A stretch of DNA of 64,000 bases from Sinomonas terrae (GTDB lineage: Bacteria > Actinomycetota > Actinomycetes > Actinomycetales > Micrococcaceae): positions 186,001-250,000 of the forward strand of contig NZ_JAKZBV010000001.1 of assembly GCF_022539255.1 (NCBI RefSeq), written 5' to 3'. Shown here piece after piece: positions 50,917 to 58,560 of this stretch. A program made the position numbers and the translations under genes. The notes below the pieces were generated by a model, which was not told the origin of the DNA, made no database searches, and was given only the letters and a program-made list of their open reading frames with translations. Each line of letters starts with the position of its first letter. Position 1 is the first letter of the stretch.

Positions 50917-51686
50917 CCGGGACTGGAGTGGGTGTCATGGAGGGAGTGTCCGTCGACATCGCGGACGCCGTCGCGACCATCGCCTTCGGCAACGGCGAGC
51001 GGCTCAACGCGCTCGGGATGGAGCAGTGGGACGAGCTCGGGCGCGCCGCGCGGGAGCTCGCTTCCGCCGATTCGGTGCGGGCCGTCGTCGTGCGCGGACG
51101 CGGGGGCATGTTCAGCGCTGGTTCCGACCTCCGCGAATGGGAAGCCGCCGAGCCCGACGAGGTGACGCAGCGCTTCTGGCGCATGGAGCAGGCACTTCGG
51201 GCGATCGAGGACCTCCCCATGCCCACTGTCGCCGTCGTCGAGGGAGTTGCCGCGGGCGGCGGGTTCCAGCTCGCGCTGGCCTGCGACCTGCAGCTCACGG
51301 CCGCTTCGGCGCGCGTCGGGATGCCGATCTCGCGGCTGGGAATCCTCGTGCCGCCGTCGTTCGCGGCCCGGCTCTCGCTGCGGGTGGGGCCCTCTCGGGC
51401 CAAGGATCTGCTCTACGGCGGCCGGATCTTGACGGGCAAGGAGGCGCACGACGTCGGCCTCGTCACCACGCTTGCCGCCGACGGCGAGGTCGACGCCGGA
51501 TTGGACGCCCTGCTCGAGACCTGGGCAGGGGTGGCGCAGGGGTCGCTGCGCGCGGCCAAGGCGGCGGTGGATCAGGGGCTCGTGCCGCTGGTCGGCCCCG
51601 TGCGCGAGGTACCGCCCGGGCTCGCGACCGACCCCGAGGAGTTCCCCAAGAGGGTCGCGGCGTTCCTGCGCCGTCACCGCCACTGA
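50913..51686 (+). CDS. Enoyl-CoA hydratase/isomerase family protein
   Basis: A 257-residue crotonase-fold protein. The oxyanion-hole segments are GRGGMFSAGSDLREWE and AVVEGVAAGGGFQLALACDL. The catalytic region reads RVGMPISRLGILVPPSFAAR, where the acid residues of classical hydratases are only partly kept, so the exact reaction is uncertain. GTG 50913 overlaps the CoA-transferase stop; ATG 50937 is an alternative. It is last in the operon and would act on the CoA ester. Confidence 0.88.
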   Translation: MTGTGVGVMEGVSVDIADAVATIAFGNGERLNALGMEQWDELGRAARELASADSVRAVVVRGRGGMFSAGSDLREWEAAEPDEVTQRFWRMEQALRAIEDLPMPTVAVVEGVAAGGGFQLALACDLQLTAASARVGMPISRLGILVPPSFAARLSLRVGPSRAKDLLYGGRILTGKEAHDVGLVTTLAADGEVDAGLDALLETWAGVAQGSLRAAKAAVDQGLVPLVGPVREVPPGLATDPEEFPKRVAAFLRRHRH

Positions 51687-51690
51687 CCCC

Positions 51691-51778
51691 TCGACGGGCA
51701 AGAAGTGCCCACTCGTCGGGCGAGAAGTGCCCACTCGTCGGGCGAGAAGTGGCCACTCGTCGTAAAAGAGGTGGCCTC
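51691..51778 (+). repeat. Four decaying tandem copies of a 22-base unit
   Basis: Units run 51691-51712, 51713-51734, 51735-51756 and 51757-51778. Units 2 and 3 differ by one base; unit 1 and especially unit 4 are more divergent. The unit core is GAAGTGCCCACTCG. The last two copies feed into the hairpin that follows. Confidence 0.85.
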
Positions 51779-51826
51779 TCGTTGGAAGATCCCAACGAGA
51801 GGCCACCTCTCGCGTGACGAGTGGCC
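51751..51826. terminator. Large bidirectional hairpin between convergent genes
   Basis: A perfect 19-bp stem (51767-51785 with 51792-51810) has a six-base loop AAGATC. It is enclosed by a second perfect 11-bp pairing, GGCCACTCGTC (51751-51761) with GACGAGTGGCC (51816-51826). It separates the hydratase gene from the convergent MHS transporter gene. Confidence 0.8.
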
Positions 51827-51854
51827 AGATCTCTTGCGATCCTTGGCCAGATCC

Positions 51855-53207
51855 CTACTTCGAGCCGCGCACCCTGTTGCCGAGCTCGTGGATCGGCGTC
51901 CGGAAGGTCTCGCGGCCCCAGATCGCGCCGATGAGCGCGAGCACCGAGGAGCCTGCCACGATCCACGCCGCCGGACCCCAGTTCGAGGGGACGCCGCCGA
52001 CGAGCGCGGTGCCGAGCAGCGGGGTGAAGCCCGCGCAGAGGATACCGATCTGGAGACCGATCGCCATGCCGGAGTACCGGACACGGACGTTGAAGAGCTC
52101 CGCGAACCAAGCCGGGTAGATGGCGTTCGACATCGCGTAGGTGCCCGCGGTGATGAGCGTGCTCGTGAGGAAGACGAGGGGCACGTTCTTGGTGGAGATC
52201 GACGAGAAGTAGATGAAGATCAGCACCGCCGAGCCGATGATGCCCGTGATGAACAGCGGCTTGCGTCCGAAGCGGTCCGCGAGCATGGCCGCAAGCGGCT
52301 GCGTGCCGATGGCGATCACATTGCCGACGATGCTCACCCAGAGCATGGTCGACGCCGGGATACCGACCGAGACGGCGTAGGCAAGGCCGAACGACTGCAT
52401 GAAGGTGTTCGTCACCGTCTCGAAGGACATGAGCGCGACCTGGATGAACTGCGGCGTGTGCGTCTTGAACATGTCCGCGACCGGCAGCTTCACGAGGTCA
52501 TTGTGCTCGGCCTTCTCCTCGAAGACCTCGGGCTCCTCGAGCGAACGGCGCACGAGGTAGGCCACAACGAGGACCACGAGCGAGCACCAGAACGGGATAC
52601 GCCAGCCCCAGGCGAGGCGATCGGCCTCGCCCATGGCGGCGACGGGCAGGAACACGAGCGACGCGAGCACGATGCCGGTCGAGATGCCGCTCATCGAGAA
52701 GGAGGGGAAGAACGCGCGGCGGCCCACCGGCGATTCCTCCATGGTGAGCGCCGAGGCGCCAGCCGTCTCGGCACCGGCCGAGAGGCCCTGGCAGAGGCGG
52801 AGCACGACGAGGAGGATCGGCGCGATGTAGCCGGCCGCGTGGAAGTCGGGGAGGGCTCCGATGAGGAACGTCGAGCCGCCCATGAGCACGAGCGTGAGCA
52901 CGAGGGTGTTCTTGCGGCCGAGGCGGTCACCGAGGTGGCCGAAGACGACGGCGCCGAACGGCCGGGCCACGTAGGCGACGCCGAACGTCGCGAACGAGGA
53001 GATGAGCGCGACGGTCGGGTTGCCCGCGGGGAAGAAGATCTTCGAGAACACGAGCGACGCCGCTGTCGCGTAGACGAAGAAGTCGTAGTACTCGAGGGCG
53101 CCGCCGAGGAAGGCAGCGAGGGCGGCCTTCTTCGCGCGCTTGAGGCGGCGCGCTTGCTCCTCGGGGGTCTTGACATCGGGATCGGTCATCCCGCTGAACT
53201 TGGCCAT
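51855..53207 (-). CDS. MHS-family MFS transporter
   Basis: A 450-residue proton-coupled permease with 12 helices. It shows LGGALEYYDFFVYATAASLV, GVAYVARPFGAVVFGHLGDR, LGRKNTLVLTLVLMGGSTFL and LRLCQGLSAGAETAGASAL with an Ala/Glu in place of the usual GGE-W motif. Both ends are hydrophilic. It lies 49 bases after the LacI gene on the same strand and is probably under its control. The substrate could be an aromatic or dicarboxylic acid; shikimate is possible given genes downstream. Confidence 0.9.
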   Translation of the reverse strand: MAKFSGMTDPDVKTPEEQARRLKRAKKAALAAFLGGALEYYDFFVYATAASLVFSKIFFPAGNPTVALISSFATFGVAYVARPFGAVVFGHLGDRLGRKNTLVLTLVLMGGSTFLIGALPDFHAAGYIAPILLVVLRLCQGLSAGAETAGASALTMEESPVGRRAFFPSFSMSGISTGIVLASLVFLPVAAMGEADRLAWGWRIPFWCSLVVLVVAYLVRRSLEEPEVFEEKAEHNDLVKLPVADMFKTHTPQFIQVALMSFETVTNTFMQSFGLAYAVSVGIPASTMLWVSIVGNVIAIGTQPLAAMLADRFGRKPLFITGIIGSAVLIFIYFSSISTKNVPLVFLTSTLITAGTYAMSNAIYPAWFAELFNVRVRYSGMAIGLQIGILCAGFTPLLGTALVGGVPSNWGPAAWIVAGSSVLALIGAIWGRETFRTPIHELGNRVRGSK

Positions 53208-53256
53208 GGGCTCTCGCCTTTCGTGCGAACGGGTGGAGTGGGACAGATGAAGGGGA

Positions 53257-54240
53257 TCAGGCCACGGCTACCGGGGCCGGTGCTGTGCTGCTGCGCACAA
53301 TGAGGTCCCCGGAAAGATGGACTGTGTTGGCGGGCCGCGCCGGGTCCGCGATCCGCTCCGTGAGGAGGCGGAGGGCGACGGCGCCCCCGCGCTCGTACGG
53401 TGTGTTCACCGTTGTGAGCGCGGGCCGCGAGGCGGACGCGAGCCAGATGTCGTCGAAGCCGATGACACTGATGTCCGTCCCGGCCGCGACGCCGCGGTCG
53501 GCGAGGCGGTTGATGCACCCGAACGCCATGAGGTCGTTGTGGGCGATCACCGCCGTGACGGGCTCGGCAAGGACGAGGTCCGCAGCCCGCACCCCCGCGG
53601 CGTACGTGGGCTCCGCGTGGGTGAGGACGATGAGGGTGCAGCCGAGGTGATCGGCGGCCTCCTCGGCAGCGGCGAGGCGCACTCGGCTCGAGTAGTTGTC
53701 CTCGAGGCTTGCGAGGTACGCGATCGAGCGGTGCCCCAGCGCCGCGAGGTGCTCGACCGCCTGCCGCGCGCCTTCCGGTGCGGAAAGGATGACGGCGGGC
53801 AGCCCCTCGGCGACGTGGTTGATGAGGACGACGGGCGAGACCGCGTCGAGCGCTCGGAGCCTGTCGGCGTCCATGCGGGGCGCGAAGATGATCGCGCCAT
53901 CGACCCGGCCGATGACGCGCTCGAGTTCTTCGGCGTCGGCCTCGGGATCGTTCTCACCGTCGACGACGAGCAGTGAGATCGACTGCCGGCGGCAGGCCGC
54001 CTGGATCGACTTGACGAGCGGCGGGTAGTACGGGTTCGCGATGTCGGGGATGAACAGCGCGATGGTGCCCGTGGCCTCGGCCTTCGCCGGTGCCGGGTTG
54101 TAGCCCAGATCGGCGGCGACGGTGAGGATCCGCTCACGGGTCTCGGTGTTGACCGAATCGGGGCGGGTGAACGACCTCGAAACGGTCGACTTCGAGACTC
54201 CCGCGACCTTCGCGATCTCGGCAATCGTGGTCATCCCCAC
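53257..54240 (-). CDS. LacI-family transcriptional regulator
   Basis: A 327-residue repressor. The DNA-binding part is TIAEIAKVAGVSKSTVSRSF with a hinge RERILTVAADLGYNPA. The periplasmic-binding-protein-like domain includes GTIALFIPDIANPYYPPLVK and ISVIGFDDIWLAS. GTG 54240 or ATG 54234 starts it. It probably represses itself and the MHS transporter gene that follows. Confidence 0.92.
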   Translation of the reverse strand: MGMTTIAEIAKVAGVSKSTVSRSFTRPDSVNTETRERILTVAADLGYNPAPAKAEATGTIALFIPDIANPYYPPLVKSIQAACRRQSISLLVVDGENDPEADAEELERVIGRVDGAIIFAPRMDADRLRALDAVSPVVLINHVAEGLPAVILSAPEGARQAVEHLAALGHRSIAYLASLEDNYSSRVRLAAAEEAADHLGCTLIVLTHAEPTYAAGVRAADLVLAEPVTAVIAHNDLMAFGCINRLADRGVAAGTDISVIGFDDIWLASASRPALTTVNTPYERGGAVALRLLTERIADPARPANTVHLSGDLIVRSSTAPAPVAVA

Positions 54241-54274
54241 CTCCTCGTGTGTTCGGCATCACAGCGTCCAGCTC

Positions 54275-54317
54275 AGAATGACACGGTTTCTGCAACGCGT
54301 CAAATGTTTTCTGCAAC
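54275..54317 (-). promoter_or_regulatory. Promoter and candidate operator of the LacI gene
   Basis: On the minus strand TTGACG (54303-54298), a 17-base spacer and CATTCT (54280-54275) form a promoter. Two identical 10-base copies of TTTCTGCAAC (plus strand, 54287-54296 and 54308-54317), 21 bases apart, bracket the -35 box, a likely autoregulatory site. Confidence 0.55.
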
Positions 54318-54414
54318 CTGCTGCATCGACGTCATCTGTTCGCCCTGCCTAGGCAGCCCGCGAGGGGGTAAACCTCGACTGCCCGAGGGTGCGAACGCGA
54401 GAGGAGGGGCCGAC

Positions 54415-55608
54415 GTGCGGCCGAGGAGACCAGAAGAACGACGACGCCGGCAGCCGCCGCTGCGAGTGGCCTTGGTCTGCGGCCGGCCGAGCGCCGAGCT
54501 CGACGGCGTTGCGGGCTATGTCGAGCGGCTCGCCGACGAGCTGCCCGCAGCGGGAGTGGATCCCGTCGTCGTTCCCTGCGGGCCCGATGTCAGGGGCGCG
54601 GCCGCTGCCGGGCGAGCCTTGGCCAAACTGGACCTCGACGCAGTCCACGTCCAATTCGCGCCGTCGATGTACGGCTTCCGCGGATCGATCGGGCTCCTGC
54701 CGCTCGGGCTCCCGCGCTCGGTCCCGCTCCTGGCGACCCTCCACGAGTACGGATCGTGGGAACTCCCGATCGCGCGACCGCGCCCGCTTCAGGGCCTCTA
54801 TCCGTGGTCGGAGCGGCGCGCCGTGCTGGATCGCGAAACGGGCTTCCTCGTCCCGCGCAGCCGGGCCGTCGTCGTCACCAACCCCCTGCACCTGGCCACC
54901 CTGCAGAGCCGGTTCCACGGCCGCGTCCCGGCGCGGCACATCCCGATCGGAGCCAACGTCGAGGTGGACCGGGAGGCAGCCCGCGACGAGTCGCGGGAGC
55001 AGATCCGCCGCCAGCTCGGCCTCGATCCCGGGAGTACGCTCCTGGCCTTCTTCGGCTTCGTCCACCCCGTCAAGGGGCTCCGGTACCTCCTTGAGGCCAT
55101 CGCCCAATTGCGTGATCAGGGCGAAGAGCTGCATCTCGCCGTCGTCGGCGGCTTCGAATCCCTCGCGTTGCCCGGGCGAGAAGCGAGCGATTTCCGTTCG
55201 GAATTGGAGGGCCGCGTGCGGGAGCTCAGGCTCGAGGGGCAGGTGACCTTCACGGGATTCCAGCCGCCCGCGGAGGTTTCGCGCTGGCTTCTGGCCAGCG
55301 ATCTGGGCGTCCTTCCGTTCACGGCCGGAGTCACGACGAAGAGCGGGTCCCTGCTCACGATGTTCGCCCATGAGCTCCCGGTCGTGGCAACCGCGGGCGA
55401 GGACGAGTCGATCGAGGGCGGCGAAACATGCATCGCCGTGCCCTCCGTCCGGGATGCCGAGGCCTTGGCCCACGGGGTGCGGCGCGCCCTGCACGACGAC
55501 GGACTGCGGCGGCGCGTTGCGAGGCGCGGCAAGGCGCTCGCAGACCGGCATTCGTGGCCCGACATCGCGCGGCGGCATGCGGACCTCTACCAGGAGGCCG
55601 CCGGATGA
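54415..55608 (+). CDS. Family 4 glycosyltransferase
   Basis: A 397-residue GT-B-fold glycosyltransferase. After a basic Arg-rich N-terminus it shows LRVALVCGRPSAELDGVAGY, HVQFAPSMYGF, the linker FFGFVHPVKGLRYLLEAI and the nucleotide-sugar part LGVLPFTAGVTTKSGSLLTM (in place of the E-x7-E motif, a less typical sequence) with ATAGEDESIEGGETC. GTG 54415 has an excellent GAGAGGAGGGG site. It probably works on a cell-surface glycan with the next gene, which it overlaps. Confidence 0.85.
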   Translation: MRPRRPEERRRRQPPLRVALVCGRPSAELDGVAGYVERLADELPAAGVDPVVVPCGPDVRGAAAAGRALAKLDLDAVHVQFAPSMYGFRGSIGLLPLGLPRSVPLLATLHEYGSWELPIARPRPLQGLYPWSERRAVLDRETGFLVPRSRAVVVTNPLHLATLQSRFHGRVPARHIPIGANVEVDREAARDESREQIRRQLGLDPGSTLLAFFGFVHPVKGLRYLLEAIAQLRDQGEELHLAVVGGFESLALPGREASDFRSELEGRVRELRLEGQVTFTGFQPPAEVSRWLLASDLGVLPFTAGVTTKSGSLLTMFAHELPVVATAGEDESIEGGETCIAVPSVRDAEALAHGVRRALHDDGLRRRVARRGKALADRHSWPDIARRHADLYQEAAG

Positions 55609-56615
55609 GCAGCTTCCGGAGAATCCTCTTCGTCGAGGTGATGGGCGGACTCGGGGACGTGGTCCTTGCCTTGCCGGCGATCCACGCCCTCGCGCTGTCG
55701 CACCCTGATGCGACCGTGCACGTCCTCACGCTCGAGCCTTGGCATGTGCTCCTCGAAGGGGACCCTCTGATCGAGGAGGTCATTCCGCTCGCCGGCCGCG
55801 AGAGCGACGACGTGCAGCGGGCCGTCCGCGAGGCGCTCGCCAGCATCCGCCCCGACCTGAGCATCACGACCAACCGCCGCCACGGGCTTCCCGAGCTTCT
55901 CGAGTCTGCACCTGGCGTCGCTGTCACGAATCTCTGGCGCTCCCCGCCCCCGGAGCAGAGAGTGGACGAGCGCTATCTGGAACTGCTGGCGCGCGACGGA
56001 ATCATCGCGCCGCAGTTCGTCGGGCACCCGCCGCGCGTCGCAGTGGAGGTCGAGGAGCTCGAGGCCGGCCGCGAGCTCCTCTCGGCGCTGGTCCCGGAGG
56101 GGCGGCAGGCGGTCATGCTCGTGCCCGATTCCGGGATGGCCGTGAAGCGCTGGCCTCAGCAGCATTGGGCGCGCCTCGCCTCCCTGCTGCAAGCAGCCGG
56201 CCGAACGCCTGTTCTCGTCGCGGAGGAGCCGGGGCACTGGCCGGCGCTCTCCGACGCCGGGGCCGTCCCGACGCCGCGGCTGACTCTGCGGCAACTCGCC
56301 GCGCTTTACGCGGCTGCGGCGGAGCGCGAGGGCGTCTGCGTGGGCGGCGACACCGGCCCTGTCCGCCTCGCGACCGCCGCCGGGATGCGCGCCGTCGGAC
56401 TCTACGGCCCGTCGGTCGCCACCCGCTACGGGCTGCACCCTGATCGCGGAGTCAGTCTTCAGGGCCTGCCGGAGTGCTCGGTGCGGCACCCTGCCAACTT
56501 CACGGAGCAGGTGTGCTGGTGGGACGCCCGATGCCCGCTCGCGGATGCCGGCGCCGGTCCGGCCTGCATGAGCCACATCGCCCCGGAGGCGGTCGCCTCG
56601 GCCCTCGGCCTCTAG
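55605..56615 (+). CDS. Family 9 glycosyltransferase (heptosyltransferase-like)
   Basis: A 336-residue protein of the ADP-heptose:LPS heptosyltransferase family. MGGLGDVVLALPAIHALALS starts the fold, and the C-terminal half has MLVPDSGMAVKRWPQQHWAR and the GGDTGPVRLATAAGMRAVGL motif. Gram-positive bacteria lack LPS, so it must act on another polymer. ATG 55605 overlaps the stop of the GT4 gene (ATGA), so the two are coupled. Confidence 0.88.
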   Translation: MSSFRRILFVEVMGGLGDVVLALPAIHALALSHPDATVHVLTLEPWHVLLEGDPLIEEVIPLAGRESDDVQRAVREALASIRPDLSITTNRRHGLPELLESAPGVAVTNLWRSPPPEQRVDERYLELLARDGIIAPQFVGHPPRVAVEVEELEAGRELLSALVPEGRQAVMLVPDSGMAVKRWPQQHWARLASLLQAAGRTPVLVAEEPGHWPALSDAGAVPTPRLTLRQLAALYAAAAEREGVCVGGDTGPVRLATAAGMRAVGLYGPSVATRYGLHPDRGVSLQGLPECSVRHPANFTEQVCWWDARCPLADAGAGPACMSHIAPEAVASALGL

Positions 56616-56633
56616 CCCCTCCCGGCCCCTCCC

Positions 56634-56685
56634 GTCGCGCCGTCACCTTCGCAGGGTGCGCACCCTGCGAAAGTGACGGCGCGAC
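56634..56685. terminator. 25-base-arm hairpin after the glycosyltransferase pair
   Basis: The arms at 56634-56658 and 56661-56685 match over 24 of 25 positions around a two-base centre, with CAGGGTGCGCACCCTG in the middle. It ends the GT4/GT9 unit and isolates the downstream IclR gene. Confidence 0.75.
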
Positions 56686-56713
56686 GAGAGGGGTACTCAC
56701 ATCATGGTGACTG

Positions 56714-56742
56714 TTGCCGCGATGTGAGAGTTGTGCCACTAT
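56714..56742 (+). promoter_or_regulatory. Candidate promoter of the IclR/shikimate unit
   Basis: TTGCCG (56714-56719), a 17-base spacer and CACTAT (56737-56742) end six bases before the IclR ATG, which implies a leaderless or nearly leaderless transcript. The -10 box is a weak match. Confidence 0.4.
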
Positions 56743-56748
56743 CGATGC

Positions 56749-57612
56749 ATGCCCTCGATCACTCCCGACGAGCAGCGTGTCGCTAGCGTAAAGAACGTCG
56801 AAGACGCCAAACGCGAAGACGACAAGCGCGAAGACGACAAGCGCGCCAAGACCGACATGGTCGGCAAGGCCCTGAGTCTCCTCGTCATGCTCGGCGACGC
56901 CCCGGGAGCCACGACGGCGGCCGATCTCTCGCGCCGCGCGGACCTGCCGTTCAGCACGGCCTACCGGCTCCTCCAGTCCCTCCAGCGGGCGGGTTTCGTG
57001 GACTTCGAGCCGGAGGGCAAGAAGTACAGCCTCGGCCTGCGGGTCTTCCAGCTCGGCCTCTACGTCGCCAACAGCCTCGGCTTCGCGGGAACGGCCACCC
57101 CCGTGCTCTCGCGCCTCACCGAGAAGACCCAGGAGGCGAGCATCCTCGCCGTGCCGGACGAAGACCGCTTCCTCACGGTCGCCAAGGTCGACGGGCCGAG
57201 GGCCTTCCGCGTCACGAGCGATCCCGGGTACCGCGGCTATCTGCACTGCTCGGCGGTCGGCAAGGCGCTTCTCGCCTTCGCCCCGGAGGAGGAGCGCGAG
57301 CGGCTCGTCGAGGGAATCGAGCTCGTGCCCGTCGCCCCGAAGGCCATCACCGATCGCGCCGAGTTCCGCGCCGAGCTCGACCGCGTCCGCAGCCAGGGCT
57401 ATTCCCTCATGGACGAGGAGAACGAGATCGGCATGCGGGCCGTTGCGGTGCCCATCCTCGCCGAGTCGCGCCCCGGCGAGCCGGCACGAGCGATCGCGGC
57501 CATCGCCTGTTCCGCCCCCACTGTCCGCATGAGCGTCGACGAGCTCGTCGACCAGCTCCCCGCCCTTCGCGAGGCCGCCGAAGAACTCGCGGCTCGCCTG
57601 CCCCGTCATTAA
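56749..57612 (+). CDS. IclR-family transcriptional regulator
   Basis: A 287-residue regulator. It has an odd charged N-terminus in which KREDD is tandemly repeated (encoded by a 15-base direct repeat). The helix-turn-helix is ATTAADLSRRADLPFSTAYRL with LLQSLQRAGFVDF. The effector domain has GYRGYLHCSAVGKALLAFAP and EENEIGMRAVAVPIL. ATG 56749 is preferred to ATG 56731. It is followed after 21 bases by shikimate-pathway catabolic genes and most likely controls them. Confidence 0.9.
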   Translation: MPSITPDEQRVASVKNVEDAKREDDKREDDKRAKTDMVGKALSLLVMLGDAPGATTAADLSRRADLPFSTAYRLLQSLQRAGFVDFEPEGKKYSLGLRVFQLGLYVANSLGFAGTATPVLSRLTEKTQEASILAVPDEDRFLTVAKVDGPRAFRVTSDPGYRGYLHCSAVGKALLAFAPEEERERLVEGIELVPVAPKAITDRAEFRAELDRVRSQGYSLMDEENEIGMRAVAVPILAESRPGEPARAIAAIACSAPTVRMSVDELVDQLPALREAAEELAARLPRH

Positions 57613-57633
57613 GAAACCCTGAAAGGACTCCGA

Positions 57634-58560
57634 GTGAGCCTCCCCACCGAGTCGTACCTGATCGGTCTGATCGGCGACGGCGTCGTCCCGTCCCTCACCC
57701 CGTCCATGCATGAACGCGAGGGCGCAGCGCATGGCCTGCTCTACCTCTACCGGCCGATCGACATCGCCGTCCTCGGACTTCCCGCCGCGAGCGTCGGCGA
57801 CCTCGTGAGGGCCGCGCGGAACCTCGGCTACAACGGGCTCAACATCACCCACCCCTGCAAACAGCTCGTGATCGAGCACCTCGACGAGATTGATGACGAC
57901 GCCGCTCGCCTCGGTGCCGTCAACACGGTCGTCATCCGTGAGGACGGGCGTACCGTGGGCCACAACACGGACTGGTCCGGCTTCCTGGGCGCGTTCCGAG
58001 CGGGTCTCCCCGGTGCGGCTCTCGGCCGCGTCGTGCAGCTCGGCGCGGGCGGTGCGGGCTCCGCCGTCGCCTACGCCCTGCTCACCGCCGGTGTCCAGCA
58101 CCTCAGCATCGTCGACGTCGACGCAGCGCGCGCCGTCGACCGCGCCGCCGAGCTCGCGGCCATGTTCCCGGGCGCGTCCGTCGAGGGGCGCACGACGGCG
58201 GAGCTCGCCTCGCTGCTCAAGGCCGCGGACGGCGTCGTCCATTGCACCCCGACGGGGATGGCCGCGCACCCCGGGACACCCTTCGATACCTCGCTCCTCG
58301 AGCCGCGCCAGTGGGTCGCAGACATTGTGTACCGGCCCATCGAGACCCAGTTCGTGCGCGAGGCGCGGGCCCTCGGCTGCCGTGTGCTCGATGGCGGGCG
58401 CATGGCGGTGGGGCAAGCCGTCGACGCGTTCCGGATCTTCACCGGTCTCGAGCCGGACGCCGAGCGCATGAGGATGCACTTCCTTGAGCTCATCGACCGC
58501 GAGGAGCAGGCGGATCAGGGGGCTCGGGCGGTGGCTGGGGCCGAGGTGGGAGCACGCTGA
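57634..58560 (+). CDS. Shikimate/quinate dehydrogenase (AroE-like)
   Basis: A 308-residue NAD(P)-dependent dehydrogenase. It shows LIGDGVVPSLTPSMHEREG, GYNGLNITHPCKQLVIEHLD (catalytic Lys as HPCKQ), LGAVNTVVIREDGRTVGHNT with DWSGF, the nucleotide fold QLGAGGAGSAVAYALLTAG and DGGRMAVGQAVDAFRIFTG. GTG 57634 follows an AAAGGACT site. Beside the dehydroshikimate dehydratase it most likely oxidises shikimate or quinate for growth (QsuD-like) instead of serving aromatic biosynthesis. Its stop overlaps the next ATG. Confidence 0.9.
   Translation: MSLPTESYLIGLIGDGVVPSLTPSMHEREGAAHGLLYLYRPIDIAVLGLPAASVGDLVRAARNLGYNGLNITHPCKQLVIEHLDEIDDDAARLGAVNTVVIREDGRTVGHNTDWSGFLGAFRAGLPGAALGRVVQLGAGGAGSAVAYALLTAGVQHLSIVDVDAARAVDRAAELAAMFPGASVEGRTTAELASLLKAADGVVHCTPTGMAAHPGTPFDTSLLEPRQWVADIVYRPIETQFVREARALGCRVLDGGRMAVGQAVDAFRIFTGLEPDAERMRMHFLELIDREEQADQGARAVAGAEVGAR

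Noticed and set aside
51691..51778. Possible CRISPR array
   Set aside because: The 22-base units are directly adjacent without spacers and no cas gene is in the window.
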